Assembly: GCA_046582565.1 (NCBI GenBank)
Contig: JAYGED010000052.1
Coordinates: 1-7,215, forward strand
Origin: JAYGED01 sp046582565
Lineage (GTDB): Bacteria; Pseudomonadota; Alphaproteobacteria; JAAXGF01
DNA length: 7,215 nt
Reading direction: 5' to 3'
Positions 1-6,361 of this stretch are shown here, one piece after another (the stretch's first letter is position 1; every line of letters starts with the position of its first letter). The position numbers and the translations under genes were made by a program. Below the pieces are notes generated by a model that was not told the DNA's origin, did not search any database, and saw only the letters and a list, made by a program, of their open reading frames with translations.

Positions 1-508
1 GGAAGAGGCGCTGACCATGTCTGATAAGGTCGTCGTGTTGAACAAGGGCCGGATCGAGCAGGTGGGACCCCCTGATGTGCTCTATCATCGCCCCGAATCC
101 CGGTTCGTCGCGGAGTTCATCGGTGATGGCGCATTGATCTCGGGGCGGATCGAGGGGGCGTCCGAATATCGGGTGTTGGTGACGGGCGACGGTTTGCGCT
201 TTGCCGTCGGGCCCGAGGCCACTATCGGCCAGATGGCAACGCTGCTCTTGCGCCCGGAGCATCTGGAGGCCGCACCGGAGTCACCCGATCGGTCATTCGG
301 CGTCATAGAGGCAAGGTTCGAGCAGTCGGTGTTTCTGGGTGCCTCGCGAAAATTCGTCTACCACCTCGCGAACGGGGCCACCATCACCGCTGCACCGACG
401 GGAGCTGGCGCTCAGGCGCTAAGCAGGGTCGCCCCCGGCGAACTGGTCCGCCTCGCCTATCGCCGCGACCAGCCGCACCTGATCCTAGAGGCCGACGATG
501 GCACGTAG
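1..508 (+). CDS. ABC transporter ATP-binding protein, PotA/FbpC type, C-terminal part (5' truncated by window)
   Basis: This is the end of the cytoplasmic ATPase that powers the importer encoded by the next two genes. The frame is open from base 2 and the true start lies outside the window. The first visible residues, EEALTMSDKVVVL, are what follows the H-loop histidine (usually THDQ) in PotA/MalK-like ATPases. GRIEQVGPPDVLYHRPESRFVAEFIGD is the usual end of the nucleotide-binding domain. The remainder (about 120 residues) is a TOBE-type regulatory domain, marked by LLLRPEHLE and an FLG motif in the second half. Walker A, Walker B and the signature motif are all upstream and unseen. The stop codon overlaps the start of the first permease by 11 nt, which suggests translational coupling. 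The family is clear. The substrate class (polyamine, opine or similar) is inferred from the permeases. Confidence 0.93.
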   Translation, partial: EEALTMSDKVVVLNKGRIEQVGPPDVLYHRPESRFVAEFIGDGALISGRIEGASEYRVLVTGDGLRFAVGPEATIGQMATLLLRPEHLEAAPESPDRSFGVIEARFEQSVFLGASRKFVYHLANGATITAAPTGAGAQALSRVAPGELVRLAYRRDQPHLILEADDGT

Positions 509-1382
509 GGGCGACAGGCGCAGACTCGCTTTCCTGCTCGGGCCGGCGACTCTGTTCCTCGGGACCTGCTTCATCGGTCCGATGGCGGTGATGATCGCCT
601 TCAGCTTTCTCAAACCTGGGCTCTACGGCGGAGTCGAGTGGAGCTTCTACCATTTGAACTATGGGCGCATCCTCGGCTGGGCCGATAGCGAGTGGGAGAG
701 CTTCGACCCGGTCTATGCGGCGATATTTCTGCGCTCAGTGCGGATCGCGCTGACCAATGTGGCGATCTTGCTGGTCATTTGCTACCCGGCGGCGCTTTGG
801 GTCAGCGGCCTCTCGGCGCGCTGGCGCACGTTGTTAGTATTCCTGACCACGCTGCCATTCTTCGTCAGCCTCGTCGTGCGCCTCTTCGCCTGGGTGTTGA
901 TACTTCGCCCCTCCGGCTTCCTGAACTCCAGCCTGATTGGCCTCGGTCTGATCTCCGAGCCGTTCGACATTATATTCACGGAGACGGCGGTTCTGATCGG
1001 CATGGTCTATGTCATGCTGCCCTTCATGTTCCTGCCAGTCTATGCCAGCGTCGAAAAGCTGGATCGCTCGCTGATCGAAGCCTCCTCCGATCTGGGCGGC
1101 AGTCCACGCCAGACCTTCTTCCGCGTTACCCTGCCTCTGACGCTGCCCGGAATCGCCGCAGGTGCCGTGCTGGTCTTTATCCCCAGCCTTGGGAACTTCA
1201 TCGTGCCCGACATCCTGGGCGGGGCGAAAGTGATGATGATCGGTAACTTGATCGAGCAGCAGTTCCTCTCGGCGCGCAACTGGCCATTTGGCGCGGCCCT
1301 TTCGGTGATGATCATGGTCGTGATGTTTGTGCTGATCCTCATTTATCTGAGGCGGATTGGCCGGCCGGAGGCGAGCGCATGA
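498..1382 (+). CDS. ABC transporter permease, PotB-type (polyamine/opine-like family)
   Basis: A 294-residue inner-membrane permease that should pair with the next protein to form the transport channel. Six hydrophobic segments can be seen at about residues 11-37, 78-104, 110-136, 161-184, 217-240 and 264-286, the usual number for a PotB-like subunit. The cytoplasmic EAA loop that docks on the ATPase starts at E194 (EASSDLGGSPRQTFFRVTLP), with the conserved G ten or so residues before the LP. The start is the ATG at 498, preceded by TAGAGG at 486-491 with a six-base gap. This start overlaps the end of the ATPase gene and fits the family's usual length. The periplasmic loop after segment 1 (FYHLNYGRIL) resembles spermidine/putrescine permeases. 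The ligand cannot be told from the sequence, and the binding protein gene is not in the window. Confidence 0.93.
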   Translation: MARRGDRRRLAFLLGPATLFLGTCFIGPMAVMIAFSFLKPGLYGGVEWSFYHLNYGRILGWADSEWESFDPVYAAIFLRSVRIALTNVAILLVICYPAALWVSGLSARWRTLLVFLTTLPFFVSLVVRLFAWVLILRPSGFLNSSLIGLGLISEPFDIIFTETAVLIGMVYVMLPFMFLPVYASVEKLDRSLIEASSDLGGSPRQTFFRVTLPLTLPGIAAGAVLVFIPSLGNFIVPDILGGAKVMMIGNLIEQQFLSARNWPFGAALSVMIMVVMFVLILIYLRRIGRPEASA

Positions 1383-2200
1383 AACGCTCTTGGTCGAAGC
1401 AGGTTTTGGGCGTCTACGGGATGCTGTTTCTGGTGTTCATCTACGCGCCGATCATCATGATCGCGGTGTTCTCGTTCAACTCCAATCCGATCAATATGAT
1501 GATCTGGTCTGGATTTACTTTTGACTGGTACTTGACGATTTTTGGCTATCCGACACAACTGAACGAGCAGACACTCTATGTCGAGTCGACCGACCAACTG
1601 CTAAAGGCCGTCAAGAACAGCCTGCTCGTTGCAACGAGCACGACCACGATCTCGACTGTTCTTGGAACTATGACGGCGCTCGCGCTATATCGCTACCGCT
1701 TCCGGGCACAGCGCTTCTATCAGGGACTCCTGTACATGCCGATGGTGATGCCGGACATCATTCTCGGCATCGCGCTGCTGGTGTTTTTCGTGAGCGTCGG
1801 CATGTCGCTGGGGCGGGTCTCCATCATTATCGGGCACAGCACCTTCCTGATCTCCTATGTCTTCGTGGTGGTCAGCGCGCGGCTCGCGGGGTTGGACGAT
1901 ACGCTGGAGCAGGCCTCGGCTGATCTCGGCGCGAACGAGTGGGTAACATTCCGCCGGGTCACCCTTCCCCAGATCCTGCCGGGCGTCATCGGCGGCGCAT
2001 TGCTGGCCTTTATCATCTCGATGGATGACCTTGTGATTACCTATTTTATCTCTGGGGTCGACTCGACGACGCTGCCGGTCTTTATATACGGCATGCTGCG
2101 GCGTGGCGTGAAACCCGAGATCAATGCCATCGCCACGATTATGCTGGTCTTGTCGTTCGTCATCGCGTCGCTCGGCCTTTACTTTCGCCGGCGGCATTGA
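1379..2200 (+). CDS. ABC transporter permease, PotC-type
   Basis: A 273-residue second permease subunit. It has six hydrophobic segments at about residues 10-33, 80-104, 112-139, 147-167, 199-223 and 248-268. The EAA loop begins at E177 (EQASADLGANEWVTFRRVTLP). Just after it, SMDDLVITYFISG closely matches the conserved S-x-DD-x-V-x-T-x-F-x-SG stretch typical of PotC-family subunits, the best single clue that this is a PotBC-like transporter and not a sugar or molybdate one. The ATG overlaps the stop of the preceding permease in an ATGA arrangement. GGAGG lies at 1367-1371, seven bases ahead of the start. With the ATPase and first permease it should form an A2BC importer that needs a periplasmic binding protein encoded elsewhere, probably upstream. 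Confidence 0.93.
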   Translation: MKRSWSKQVLGVYGMLFLVFIYAPIIMIAVFSFNSNPINMMIWSGFTFDWYLTIFGYPTQLNEQTLYVESTDQLLKAVKNSLLVATSTTTISTVLGTMTALALYRYRFRAQRFYQGLLYMPMVMPDIILGIALLVFFVSVGMSLGRVSIIIGHSTFLISYVFVVVSARLAGLDDTLEQASADLGANEWVTFRRVTLPQILPGVIGGALLAFIISMDDLVITYFISGVDSTTLPVFIYGMLRRGVKPEINAIATIMLVLSFVIASLGLYFRRRH

Positions 2201-2206
2201 GGGGAG
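2201..2206 (+). promoter_or_regulatory. Ribosome binding site of the P1 peptidase gene
   Basis: GGGGAG directly follows the TGA of the second permease and lies seven bases before the ATG at 2214. It fixes that start over the longer open frame, which begins inside the permease gene with a basic, cysteine-containing extension unlike the family N-terminus (RGRDLGLPFLGETGPNNAITDVPGV). Confidence 0.75.
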
Positions 2207-2213
2207 CAATTCG

Positions 2214-3320
2214 ATGGCAAAACCGCGAGGACGCGATCTTGGGCTGCCCTTCCTGGGTGAGACGGGTCCCAACAACGCGATCACGGATGTTCCCGGCGTA
2301 ATGGTCGGGGCAACCACGCGCATCGAAGGGGAGGGACCCCTGGTTCCCGGTCAGGGACCGGTGCGTAGCGGCGTCACCGCAATCCTGCCGCTCGGCAAGG
2401 GTGGCGAACCACAGCCGGTATGGGCCGGCATATATGCATTGAACGGCAACGGAGAGATGACAGGGTCCCATTGGGTGACGGACGGCGGTTATTTCGTCGG
2501 CCCCATATGCATCACCAACACCAACAGTGTCGGCATCGTCCACCACGCCGCGATCAAATGGATCATCGAAAACCATCGCGAAGATTGGGAGGCCAGCCAT
2601 CTTTGGGCCATGCCGGTGGTGGCCGAGACCTACGACGGGGTTCTCAACGACATCAACGGTCAGCATCTGACCGAGGCCGACGCCCTTGCGGCATTGGACA
2701 GCGCGAAGCCCGGCCCCGTGAGTGAAGGCAACAGCGGCGGCGGCACCGGCATGGTTTGTTATGAGTTCAAGGGCGGCACCGGAACCGCTTCGCGCCAATT
2801 CGATGTGGATGGCCAGGATTACGTTATGGGGGCTCTTGTCCAGGCCAATCACGGGACACGGCCCTGGTTCGCACCGCTGGGCGTGCCGGTGGGCCGTCAT
2901 ATGACCGAGAACCGGATTGCTCTTGGCAGGGAGCAGGGTTCGATCATCGTCGTTCTCGGTACCGATGCGCCAATGCTCCCGCACCAGCTACAGCGTGTGG
3001 CGCGGCGGGCCGCGATCGGGGTGGGCCGCGGCGGTTCACCCGGCGGCAACAATTCGGGTGATATTTTCATCGCCTTCTCCGTCGCCAACAGGATGCCGAT
3101 GATGCAGATGGCGCCGCATCACCTGAAACTGGACTTTCTCAACGATGAGGCTTACGACGATATCTATCTGGCCGCTGTTGAGGCCGTCGAAGAAGCCGTG
3201 CTGAACGCCATGGTCGCCGCAGAGGATATGACCACCCTGCGCCCGGCCGGGAAGATTTGCCGCGCGTTGGATCATCAGCAACTAGTCGAGATCATGCGGC
3301 GTTACGGCCGCTGTTCCTGA
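2214..3320 (+). CDS. P1 family (DmpA/BapA, S58) aminopeptidase/amidase, autoprocessing
   Basis: A 368-residue member of the P1/S58 N-terminal-nucleophile hydrolases. Known members include DmpA (L-aminopeptidase, D-amidase/esterase) and BapA (beta-peptidyl aminopeptidase). Family marks in order: RGRDLGLPF and GPNNAITDVPGVMVG (residues 6-32), RSGVTAILP (51-59), GNGEMTGSHW (78-87), TNTNSVGIVHHA (101-112), GGGTGMVCYEFKGGTGTASR (175-194), LGTDAPMLPHQLQRVARRA (248-266), and the cleavage/nucleophile motif GGNNSGDIFIAFS (277-289). Family knowledge predicts self-cleavage between N280 and S281, giving an alpha chain of 280 residues and a beta chain of 88 with S281 as catalytic nucleophile. The beta chain looks short compared with the roughly 120 residues I recall for DmpA and BapA. 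I see no signal peptide, so it is probably cytoplasmic. It sits between the transporter and a dimethylformamidase-like enzyme, so it probably cleaves an amide or small peptide that has been imported or made in the pathway. The true substrate cannot be inferred. Confidence 0.93.
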   Translation: MAKPRGRDLGLPFLGETGPNNAITDVPGVMVGATTRIEGEGPLVPGQGPVRSGVTAILPLGKGGEPQPVWAGIYALNGNGEMTGSHWVTDGGYFVGPICITNTNSVGIVHHAAIKWIIENHREDWEASHLWAMPVVAETYDGVLNDINGQHLTEADALAALDSAKPGPVSEGNSGGGTGMVCYEFKGGTGTASRQFDVDGQDYVMGALVQANHGTRPWFAPLGVPVGRHMTENRIALGREQGSIIVVLGTDAPMLPHQLQRVARRAAIGVGRGGSPGGNNSGDIFIAFSVANRMPMMQMAPHHLKLDFLNDEAYDDIYLAAVEAVEEAVLNAMVAAEDMTTLRPAGKICRALDHQQLVEIMRRYGRCS

Positions 3321-3333
3321 GGCGGATCGGGAG
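3319..3333 (+). promoter_or_regulatory. Weak or oddly spaced ribosome binding site for the small subunit
   Basis: Two purine-rich stretches lie in the 14-nt gap: GAGG at 3319-3322, overlapping the peptidase stop codon and 12 nt from the ATG, and GGGAG at 3329-3333, only one base from the ATG. Neither is ideally spaced. Translation of the small subunit may therefore depend on ribosomes finishing the peptidase gene (coupling), which is an inference. Confidence 0.35.
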
Positions 3334-3334
3334 C

Positions 3335-3643
3335 ATGTCAAAATACCGGATCACCGACGCCGACTTGCCCTTTGCTGCCGAGTTCAAGGCTCGGCCGGTC
3401 GGCTTTCATAGCCCCGGTTTGCAGCGGGTATTGAATGTGCTGCGCGGCGGCCCGAAAGCGGGAAAATTAGTACTCGTTGTTCAGGAGCCGTTTAAGAAAT
3501 GGATTTTGGGACGAATGCCTTCGCGGCGTGGTGAGCCGGTTGAGATTCTGGAAGGCCAGGAATTCACCAGTCTCGAAGACGCTGAATGGGCGGTGTTCAA
3601 GCGGCGGTGGGCGGTGCAGACCGGGCGGGAACTCGATCTATGA
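3335..3643 (+). CDS. dmfA1: N,N-dimethylformamidase small (alpha) subunit-like protein
   Basis: A basic 102-residue protein encoded immediately before the large subunit, as in known dimethylformamidase operons. As I remember the Paracoccus/Alcaligenes small subunit (about 130 residues), several features line up: an F/P-x-GF/Y-x-x-HSP-x-LQRV segment (here PVGFHSPGLQRVLNVLR, residues 21-37), a middle strand region (KLVLVVQEPFKKWILGRM), and a C-terminal F-T-S-L-E-D-A-E-W-A-V-F-K-R-R helix (77-91) matching the family's FKTEEEAMHAVFLRR. The protein lacks about 30 N-terminal residues compared with those relatives. The ATG at 3335 is chosen because a longer frame from a TTG at 3257 lies inside the peptidase gene and adds an unlike arginine-rich extension. 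The likely role is structural, capping the large subunit; no catalytic residues are expected here. The assignment rests on position as much as on motif memory, since the sequence is divergent. Confidence 0.8.
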   Translation: MSKYRITDADLPFAAEFKARPVGFHSPGLQRVLNVLRGGPKAGKLVLVVQEPFKKWILGRMPSRRGEPVEILEGQEFTSLEDAEWAVFKRRWAVQTGRELDL

Positions 3644-3655
3644 GCTCTATATGAG

Positions 3656-5887
3656 ATGACGAGAATTATTGCCTATGCCGATCGTGTCAGCGCCAGGCCG
3701 GGTGAGACGGTCAACTTCATGGTCAGTTGCGATGGTATCGATCGCTATGAAGTTGATCTCATTCGGGTCATCCACGGCGACGTGAACCCGTCGGGTCCCG
3801 GCTATCAGGTGGAACCGATCCCGTTTGATTTCGGCGGGCACAAACAAGGCCGGCATCAGCCGATTAATCCGGGCTCTTACGGCCTCGTGGATGACCATGC
3901 GACCTTCGCCGGACTAAGCTCGTTCACGGTTCAGGCAGCGGTTTGGCCGACGCTTCCCGGTGCGGGCGAACAGGTTATCCTGTGCCGCCGGGACCCGGAG
4001 TCCGGATCGGGGTTTCGGCTTCTGCTCGACGATGATGGCGCCCTGGCCTTTGAGGTCTGCTCAAAAGAGGGAGGGGCGGTCATTGTCTCCACCGGCAAGC
4101 CGCTTCTGGCCGAGAAATGGTATGCGGTCGCCGGCGGCTACGATGCCGCCACGGGCGAACTCTTCGTCGGCCAAACCCCCTCACTTGATTACCCGAGAAC
4201 CGAAGACGCCGGTTATACGAGCCACGCGGCGACGGCGGGGTTATCGCAAGTAGAGACCGCGGCAGCAGTAACGATCGGCGCTCAACCGGCTCGGGACTGT
4301 CCGGCGGAGGGGCATTTCAGCGGCCGCATTGACAGCCCGCGAATCTTATCGCGCGCCCTGGCCAAGGATGAAATTGAGGAACCACCGGACCCGGACAACC
4401 CCGTCCATGACGATCTTGTCGCCGCCTGGGATTTTTCCATTGGCATTCCGACGGATCGCATAACCGACGTCTCGCCAAACCAGCTTCATGGGCGGCTCAT
4501 CAACCTGCCGACCCGGGGCGTGCCGGGCCGTAAATGGACAGGCCAAGAGCATAACTGGACAAAGCGGCCAGACCACTATGGCGCCATCCACTTTCACGAT
4601 GATGATCTTCATGATTGCGGCTGGGACGTGGACTTTTCCCTCACCGTGCCAGAGACGCTCACAAGCGGCGTCTATGCGGTGCGGATGCACGCCGGTGACG
4701 AGGAATATTTTGTTCCCTTCGCGGTGCGGCCGGTCCCCGGACAACCGACTTCGGACATTGCATTCCTGCTGCCGACAGCCAGTTACATGGCCTATGCGAA
4801 CAACCGCATCGGTATCGATTTTTCGGAAACGGAAATCGTCATCGGCCGGCTCATACAGCTCAACAAAAGCGACCTTTTTCAACAGGAACACCCGGAACTC
4901 GGCCTCTGTTTCTATGATCTCCACAACGACGGCAGCCCCGTCTATTATTCATCCCGCCTGCGACCCATCATCAATATGCAGCCCAAACATATGGGCCATC
5001 TTGGCGGCGTCGGATCGAACCTCTGGCAGTTCAACGCTGACACCCACATCCTGGCCTGGCTCGAGCAGTTCGGGCAGCCCTTCGATGTGATCACGGATGA
5101 AGACCTCGAGGCCGAAGGCCACGACGCTTTGGCTGGCTATCGGGTCGTCGTCACGGGAACCCATCCTGAATATTACAGCGTTGGCATGCTGGATGCCCTG
5201 CAAGATCATGTGGACCAGGGCGGGCGGCTCATGTATCTGGGCGGCAATGGCTTCTATTGGCGGATCGCCTACCACCAGAGCCTTCCCGGCGTCATCGAAT
5301 GCCGAAAATCCGAAGACGGCATTCGCACCACGCCGCCGCGTCCGGGCGAGTTTTATTCGAGCTTCACCGGCGAGTACACAGGCCTTTGGCGCCGCAACGG
5401 CAGAGCGCCGAATGAATTGGCGGGCGTCGGCATGGTCTCGCAAGGGTTTGACATTTCCGCGCCCTATGTCCGCACCGAGGCGAGCCGCGACGGGCGCGCC
5501 GCATTCATATTCGAAGGCGTGGAAGACGAAGTGATCGGTGATTTCGGGCTCTCCGGCGGGGGTGCTGCCGGCTTGGAATTGGATGCCGCCGATACCGCTT
5601 TAGGAACTCCACCCCATGCTCTGGTGCTGGCCTCATCGCGGCGGCATACGGATGTCTATCTCATGACGCCTGAGGATATGCACGACCCGGTGCCCGGCAT
5701 GGGCGGCACCGAGGCCGAAATCATTCGCGCCGATATGGTGTTTTTCGAGACATCAAACGGCGGCGCGGTTTTCTCCACCGGGTCCATAGCCTGGGCAGGC
5801 AGCCTTTCCCACAACGGCTATAAGAACAATGTCGCGCAAATCATGACCAATGTACTGACTCGATTTTGTAATCCGGCGCCACACTGA
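3656..5887 (+). CDS. dmfA2: N,N-dimethylformamidase large (beta) subunit-like iron amidohydrolase
   Basis: A 743-residue protein, close to the length I recall for the Paracoccus enzyme (about 760). The known family hydrolyses N-substituted formamides to formate and an amine, using a single iron held by two tyrosines and one glutamate. Residues 1-55 form a beta-rich leader. Residues about 80-235 look like a LamG/concanavalin-type sandwich (SFTVQAAVWPT, GFRLLLDDDGALAFEV, KWYAVAGGYD, GRIDSPRILSRAL). Residues about 300-743 are the DMFA2 C-terminal catalytic region with a glutamine-amidotransferase-like fold. Candidate iron ligands are Y380 (or Y377) in SYMAYANN, Y420 in CFYDLHNDG and E505 in GTHPEYYS. 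H503, N531 (GGNGFYW) and E641 (GLELD) fit further active-site positions I remember from the Paracoccus structure (H519, E521, N547 and E657, a constant shift of 16). No signal peptide is seen, so it is probably cytoplasmic. It follows the small subunit by 12 nt with a poor ribosome site, suggesting coupled synthesis. The enzyme family is secure, but dimethylformamide as the natural substrate is not. Confidence 0.9.
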   Translation: MTRIIAYADRVSARPGETVNFMVSCDGIDRYEVDLIRVIHGDVNPSGPGYQVEPIPFDFGGHKQGRHQPINPGSYGLVDDHATFAGLSSFTVQAAVWPTLPGAGEQVILCRRDPESGSGFRLLLDDDGALAFEVCSKEGGAVIVSTGKPLLAEKWYAVAGGYDAATGELFVGQTPSLDYPRTEDAGYTSHAATAGLSQVETAAAVTIGAQPARDCPAEGHFSGRIDSPRILSRALAKDEIEEPPDPDNPVHDDLVAAWDFSIGIPTDRITDVSPNQLHGRLINLPTRGVPGRKWTGQEHNWTKRPDHYGAIHFHDDDLHDCGWDVDFSLTVPETLTSGVYAVRMHAGDEEYFVPFAVRPVPGQPTSDIAFLLPTASYMAYANNRIGIDFSETEIVIGRLIQLNKSDLFQQEHPELGLCFYDLHNDGSPVYYSSRLRPIINMQPKHMGHLGGVGSNLWQFNADTHILAWLEQFGQPFDVITDEDLEAEGHDALAGYRVVVTGTHPEYYSVGMLDALQDHVDQGGRLMYLGGNGFYWRIAYHQSLPGVIECRKSEDGIRTTPPRPGEFYSSFTGEYTGLWRRNGRAPNELAGVGMVSQGFDISAPYVRTEASRDGRAAFIFEGVEDEVIGDFGLSGGGAAGLELDAADTALGTPPHALVLASSRRHTDVYLMTPEDMHDPVPGMGGTEAEIIRADMVFFETSNGGAVFSTGSIAWAGSLSHNGYKNNVAQIMTNVLTRFCNPAPH

Positions 5888-5896
5888 AGGGGTAAG

Positions 5897-6019
5897 ATGG
5901 CAATCGAATGCCGCGACAGTGGTTTGGACGACGCCGAGACGATGAAGCAGTACCGTATGGCCGCTGATAGGGAGATCGCATCGCCCATTTTCAAAATTTC
6001 TTTGGACTACCAATCTTAG
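5897..6019 (+). pseudogene. 40-codon frame, probable truncated head of a lost operon gene
   Basis: I do not recognise this protein. An ATG with AGGGG at 5888-5892 (four bases ahead) lies 9 nt after the large-subunit stop, the same spacing style as the rest of the operon, so the start looks real. The first 29 or so residues (beginning MAIECRDSGLDDAETMKQYR) use mostly G/C-ending codons and have an acidic, soluble character like the start of an enzyme. From about 5985 the composition turns AT-rich (IFKISLDYQS) and the frame stops at 6017. The simplest reading is an operon gene cut off by deletion or rearrangement near 5985. A genuine 40-residue protein is possible but less likely. Confidence 0.45.
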
Positions 6020-6023
6020 TAGA

Positions 6024-6053
6024 AGTCCGCTTTTTGGCTATTAGCGGACATTC
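6024..6053. repeat. Palindromic intergenic repeat, copy 1
   Basis: A 30-nt unit with GTCCGCT (6025-6031) able to pair with AGCGGAC (6043-6049) around an 11-base loop. It matches copy 2 at 6071-6100 exactly at both ends (first ten and last eleven bases) and differs only in the central nine. It lies just after the decayed frame. Its hairpin has no following T-run, so it is not a typical terminator. Confidence 0.8.
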
Positions 6054-6070
6054 TATGGGGTACGCAAAAG

Positions 6071-6100
6071 AGTCCGCTTTGCCCCCGAAAGCGGACATTC
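6071..6100. repeat. Palindromic intergenic repeat, copy 2
   Basis: The second 30-nt unit, 47 nt after the first. It has a perfect 9-bp stem, GTCCGCTTT (6072-6080) with AAAGCGGAC (6088-6096), around the loop GCCCCCG. Read in one frame it encodes SALPPKADIR, a peptide string I recall from many short spurious 'hypothetical proteins' in Bradyrhizobium-like genomes. That points to a dispersed repeat family of the Hyphomicrobiales. The lineage link is from memory and was not searched. Confidence 0.82.
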
Positions 6101-6302
6101 GCCGGTCGGCTCAAGAAGCCCCAGATTCGCGAACCCGCCCTCTCGGGCTTCAGGCATTGGCCGAGGCTGTTTCGCGCTCCCACGGACTTCCTGCTAGGCT
6201 ATGGGCATAAGAAAGGCCCCGCTGGTTTGGATGGCGGGGCTGGTCAGCCCCCCTTGAGAGGTCCAGTTTGAATGTTAGTGCATGATCGGCTTTTGGTCTA
6301 AT
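6101..6302. other. Non-coding stretch between repeats and IS element
   Basis: I find no convincing gene here on either strand. Short frames are interrupted and lack ribosome sites. The only structure seen is the GC-rich hairpin cluster at 6211-6251, annotated separately. Confidence 0.6.
6211..6240 (-). terminator. Candidate rho-independent terminator on the minus strand
   Basis: GCCCCGC (6216-6222) pairs with GCGGGGC (6234-6240) in a 7-bp all-GC stem with an 11-base loop. On the minus strand the stem is followed by CTTTCTT (complement of 6211-6217), a modest T-rich tail. On the plus strand there is no T-run after the stem, so it fits a transcript arriving from the right. No minus-strand gene to its right remains in the window. 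The IS element may have displaced it. Confidence 0.4.
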
Positions 6303-6329
6303 CCCGCATTTCCCAAATGAACCCCTGAT

Positions 6330-6361
6330 TTGACGACGAAGAGGCGTAATTCTGCTATAAG
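6330..6361 (+). promoter_or_regulatory. Possible transposase promoter
   Basis: TTGACG at 6330-6335 resembles a -35 box and TATAAG at 6356-6361 a -10 box. The 20-base gap is longer than the ideal 17, so this is a weak candidate. It lies at the expected place, inside the presumed left end and about 35 nt ahead of the transposase start. Confidence 0.3.

Noticed and set aside
1685..2984. Long open frames on the minus strand opposite the second permease and the P1 peptidase (212 and 274 codons)
   Set aside because: They lie fully opposite strongly recognised plus-strand genes, have no family resemblance, are rich in Arg, His, Asp and Gly as expected from antisense of GC-rich genes, and one conflicts with the other.
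3257..3334. Upstream TTG start that would lengthen the small subunit by 26 residues
   Set aside because: It lies inside the peptidase coding region, and the added residues are just its other-frame translation without family resemblance.
4346..5443. Minus-strand open frames of 192 and 164 codons opposite the dimethylformamidase-like large subunit
   Set aside because: They are shadows of GC-biased codons in a gene with clear family motifs, and no ribosome site or known domain is seen.
5753..6013. Minus-strand 86-codon frame over the end of the large subunit and the following gap
   Set aside because: Half of it is antisense to the large subunit. It has no recognisable domain, and the plus-strand frame at 5897 has the better ribosome site and spacing.
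6024..6100. Short CRISPR array
   Set aside because: There are only two units with a 17-nt gap, the variation lies inside the units, and no cas genes are near.
6016..6198. Minus-strand frame across both palindromic repeats
   Set aside because: It is made largely of repeat sequence and lacks a good start or ribosome site. This is the kind of repeat-derived frame that gives spurious hypothetical proteins.
6216..6251. Plus-strand terminator of the dimethylformamidase operon
   Set aside because: No T-run follows either hairpin on the plus strand, and it lies over 300 nt after the last intact gene.
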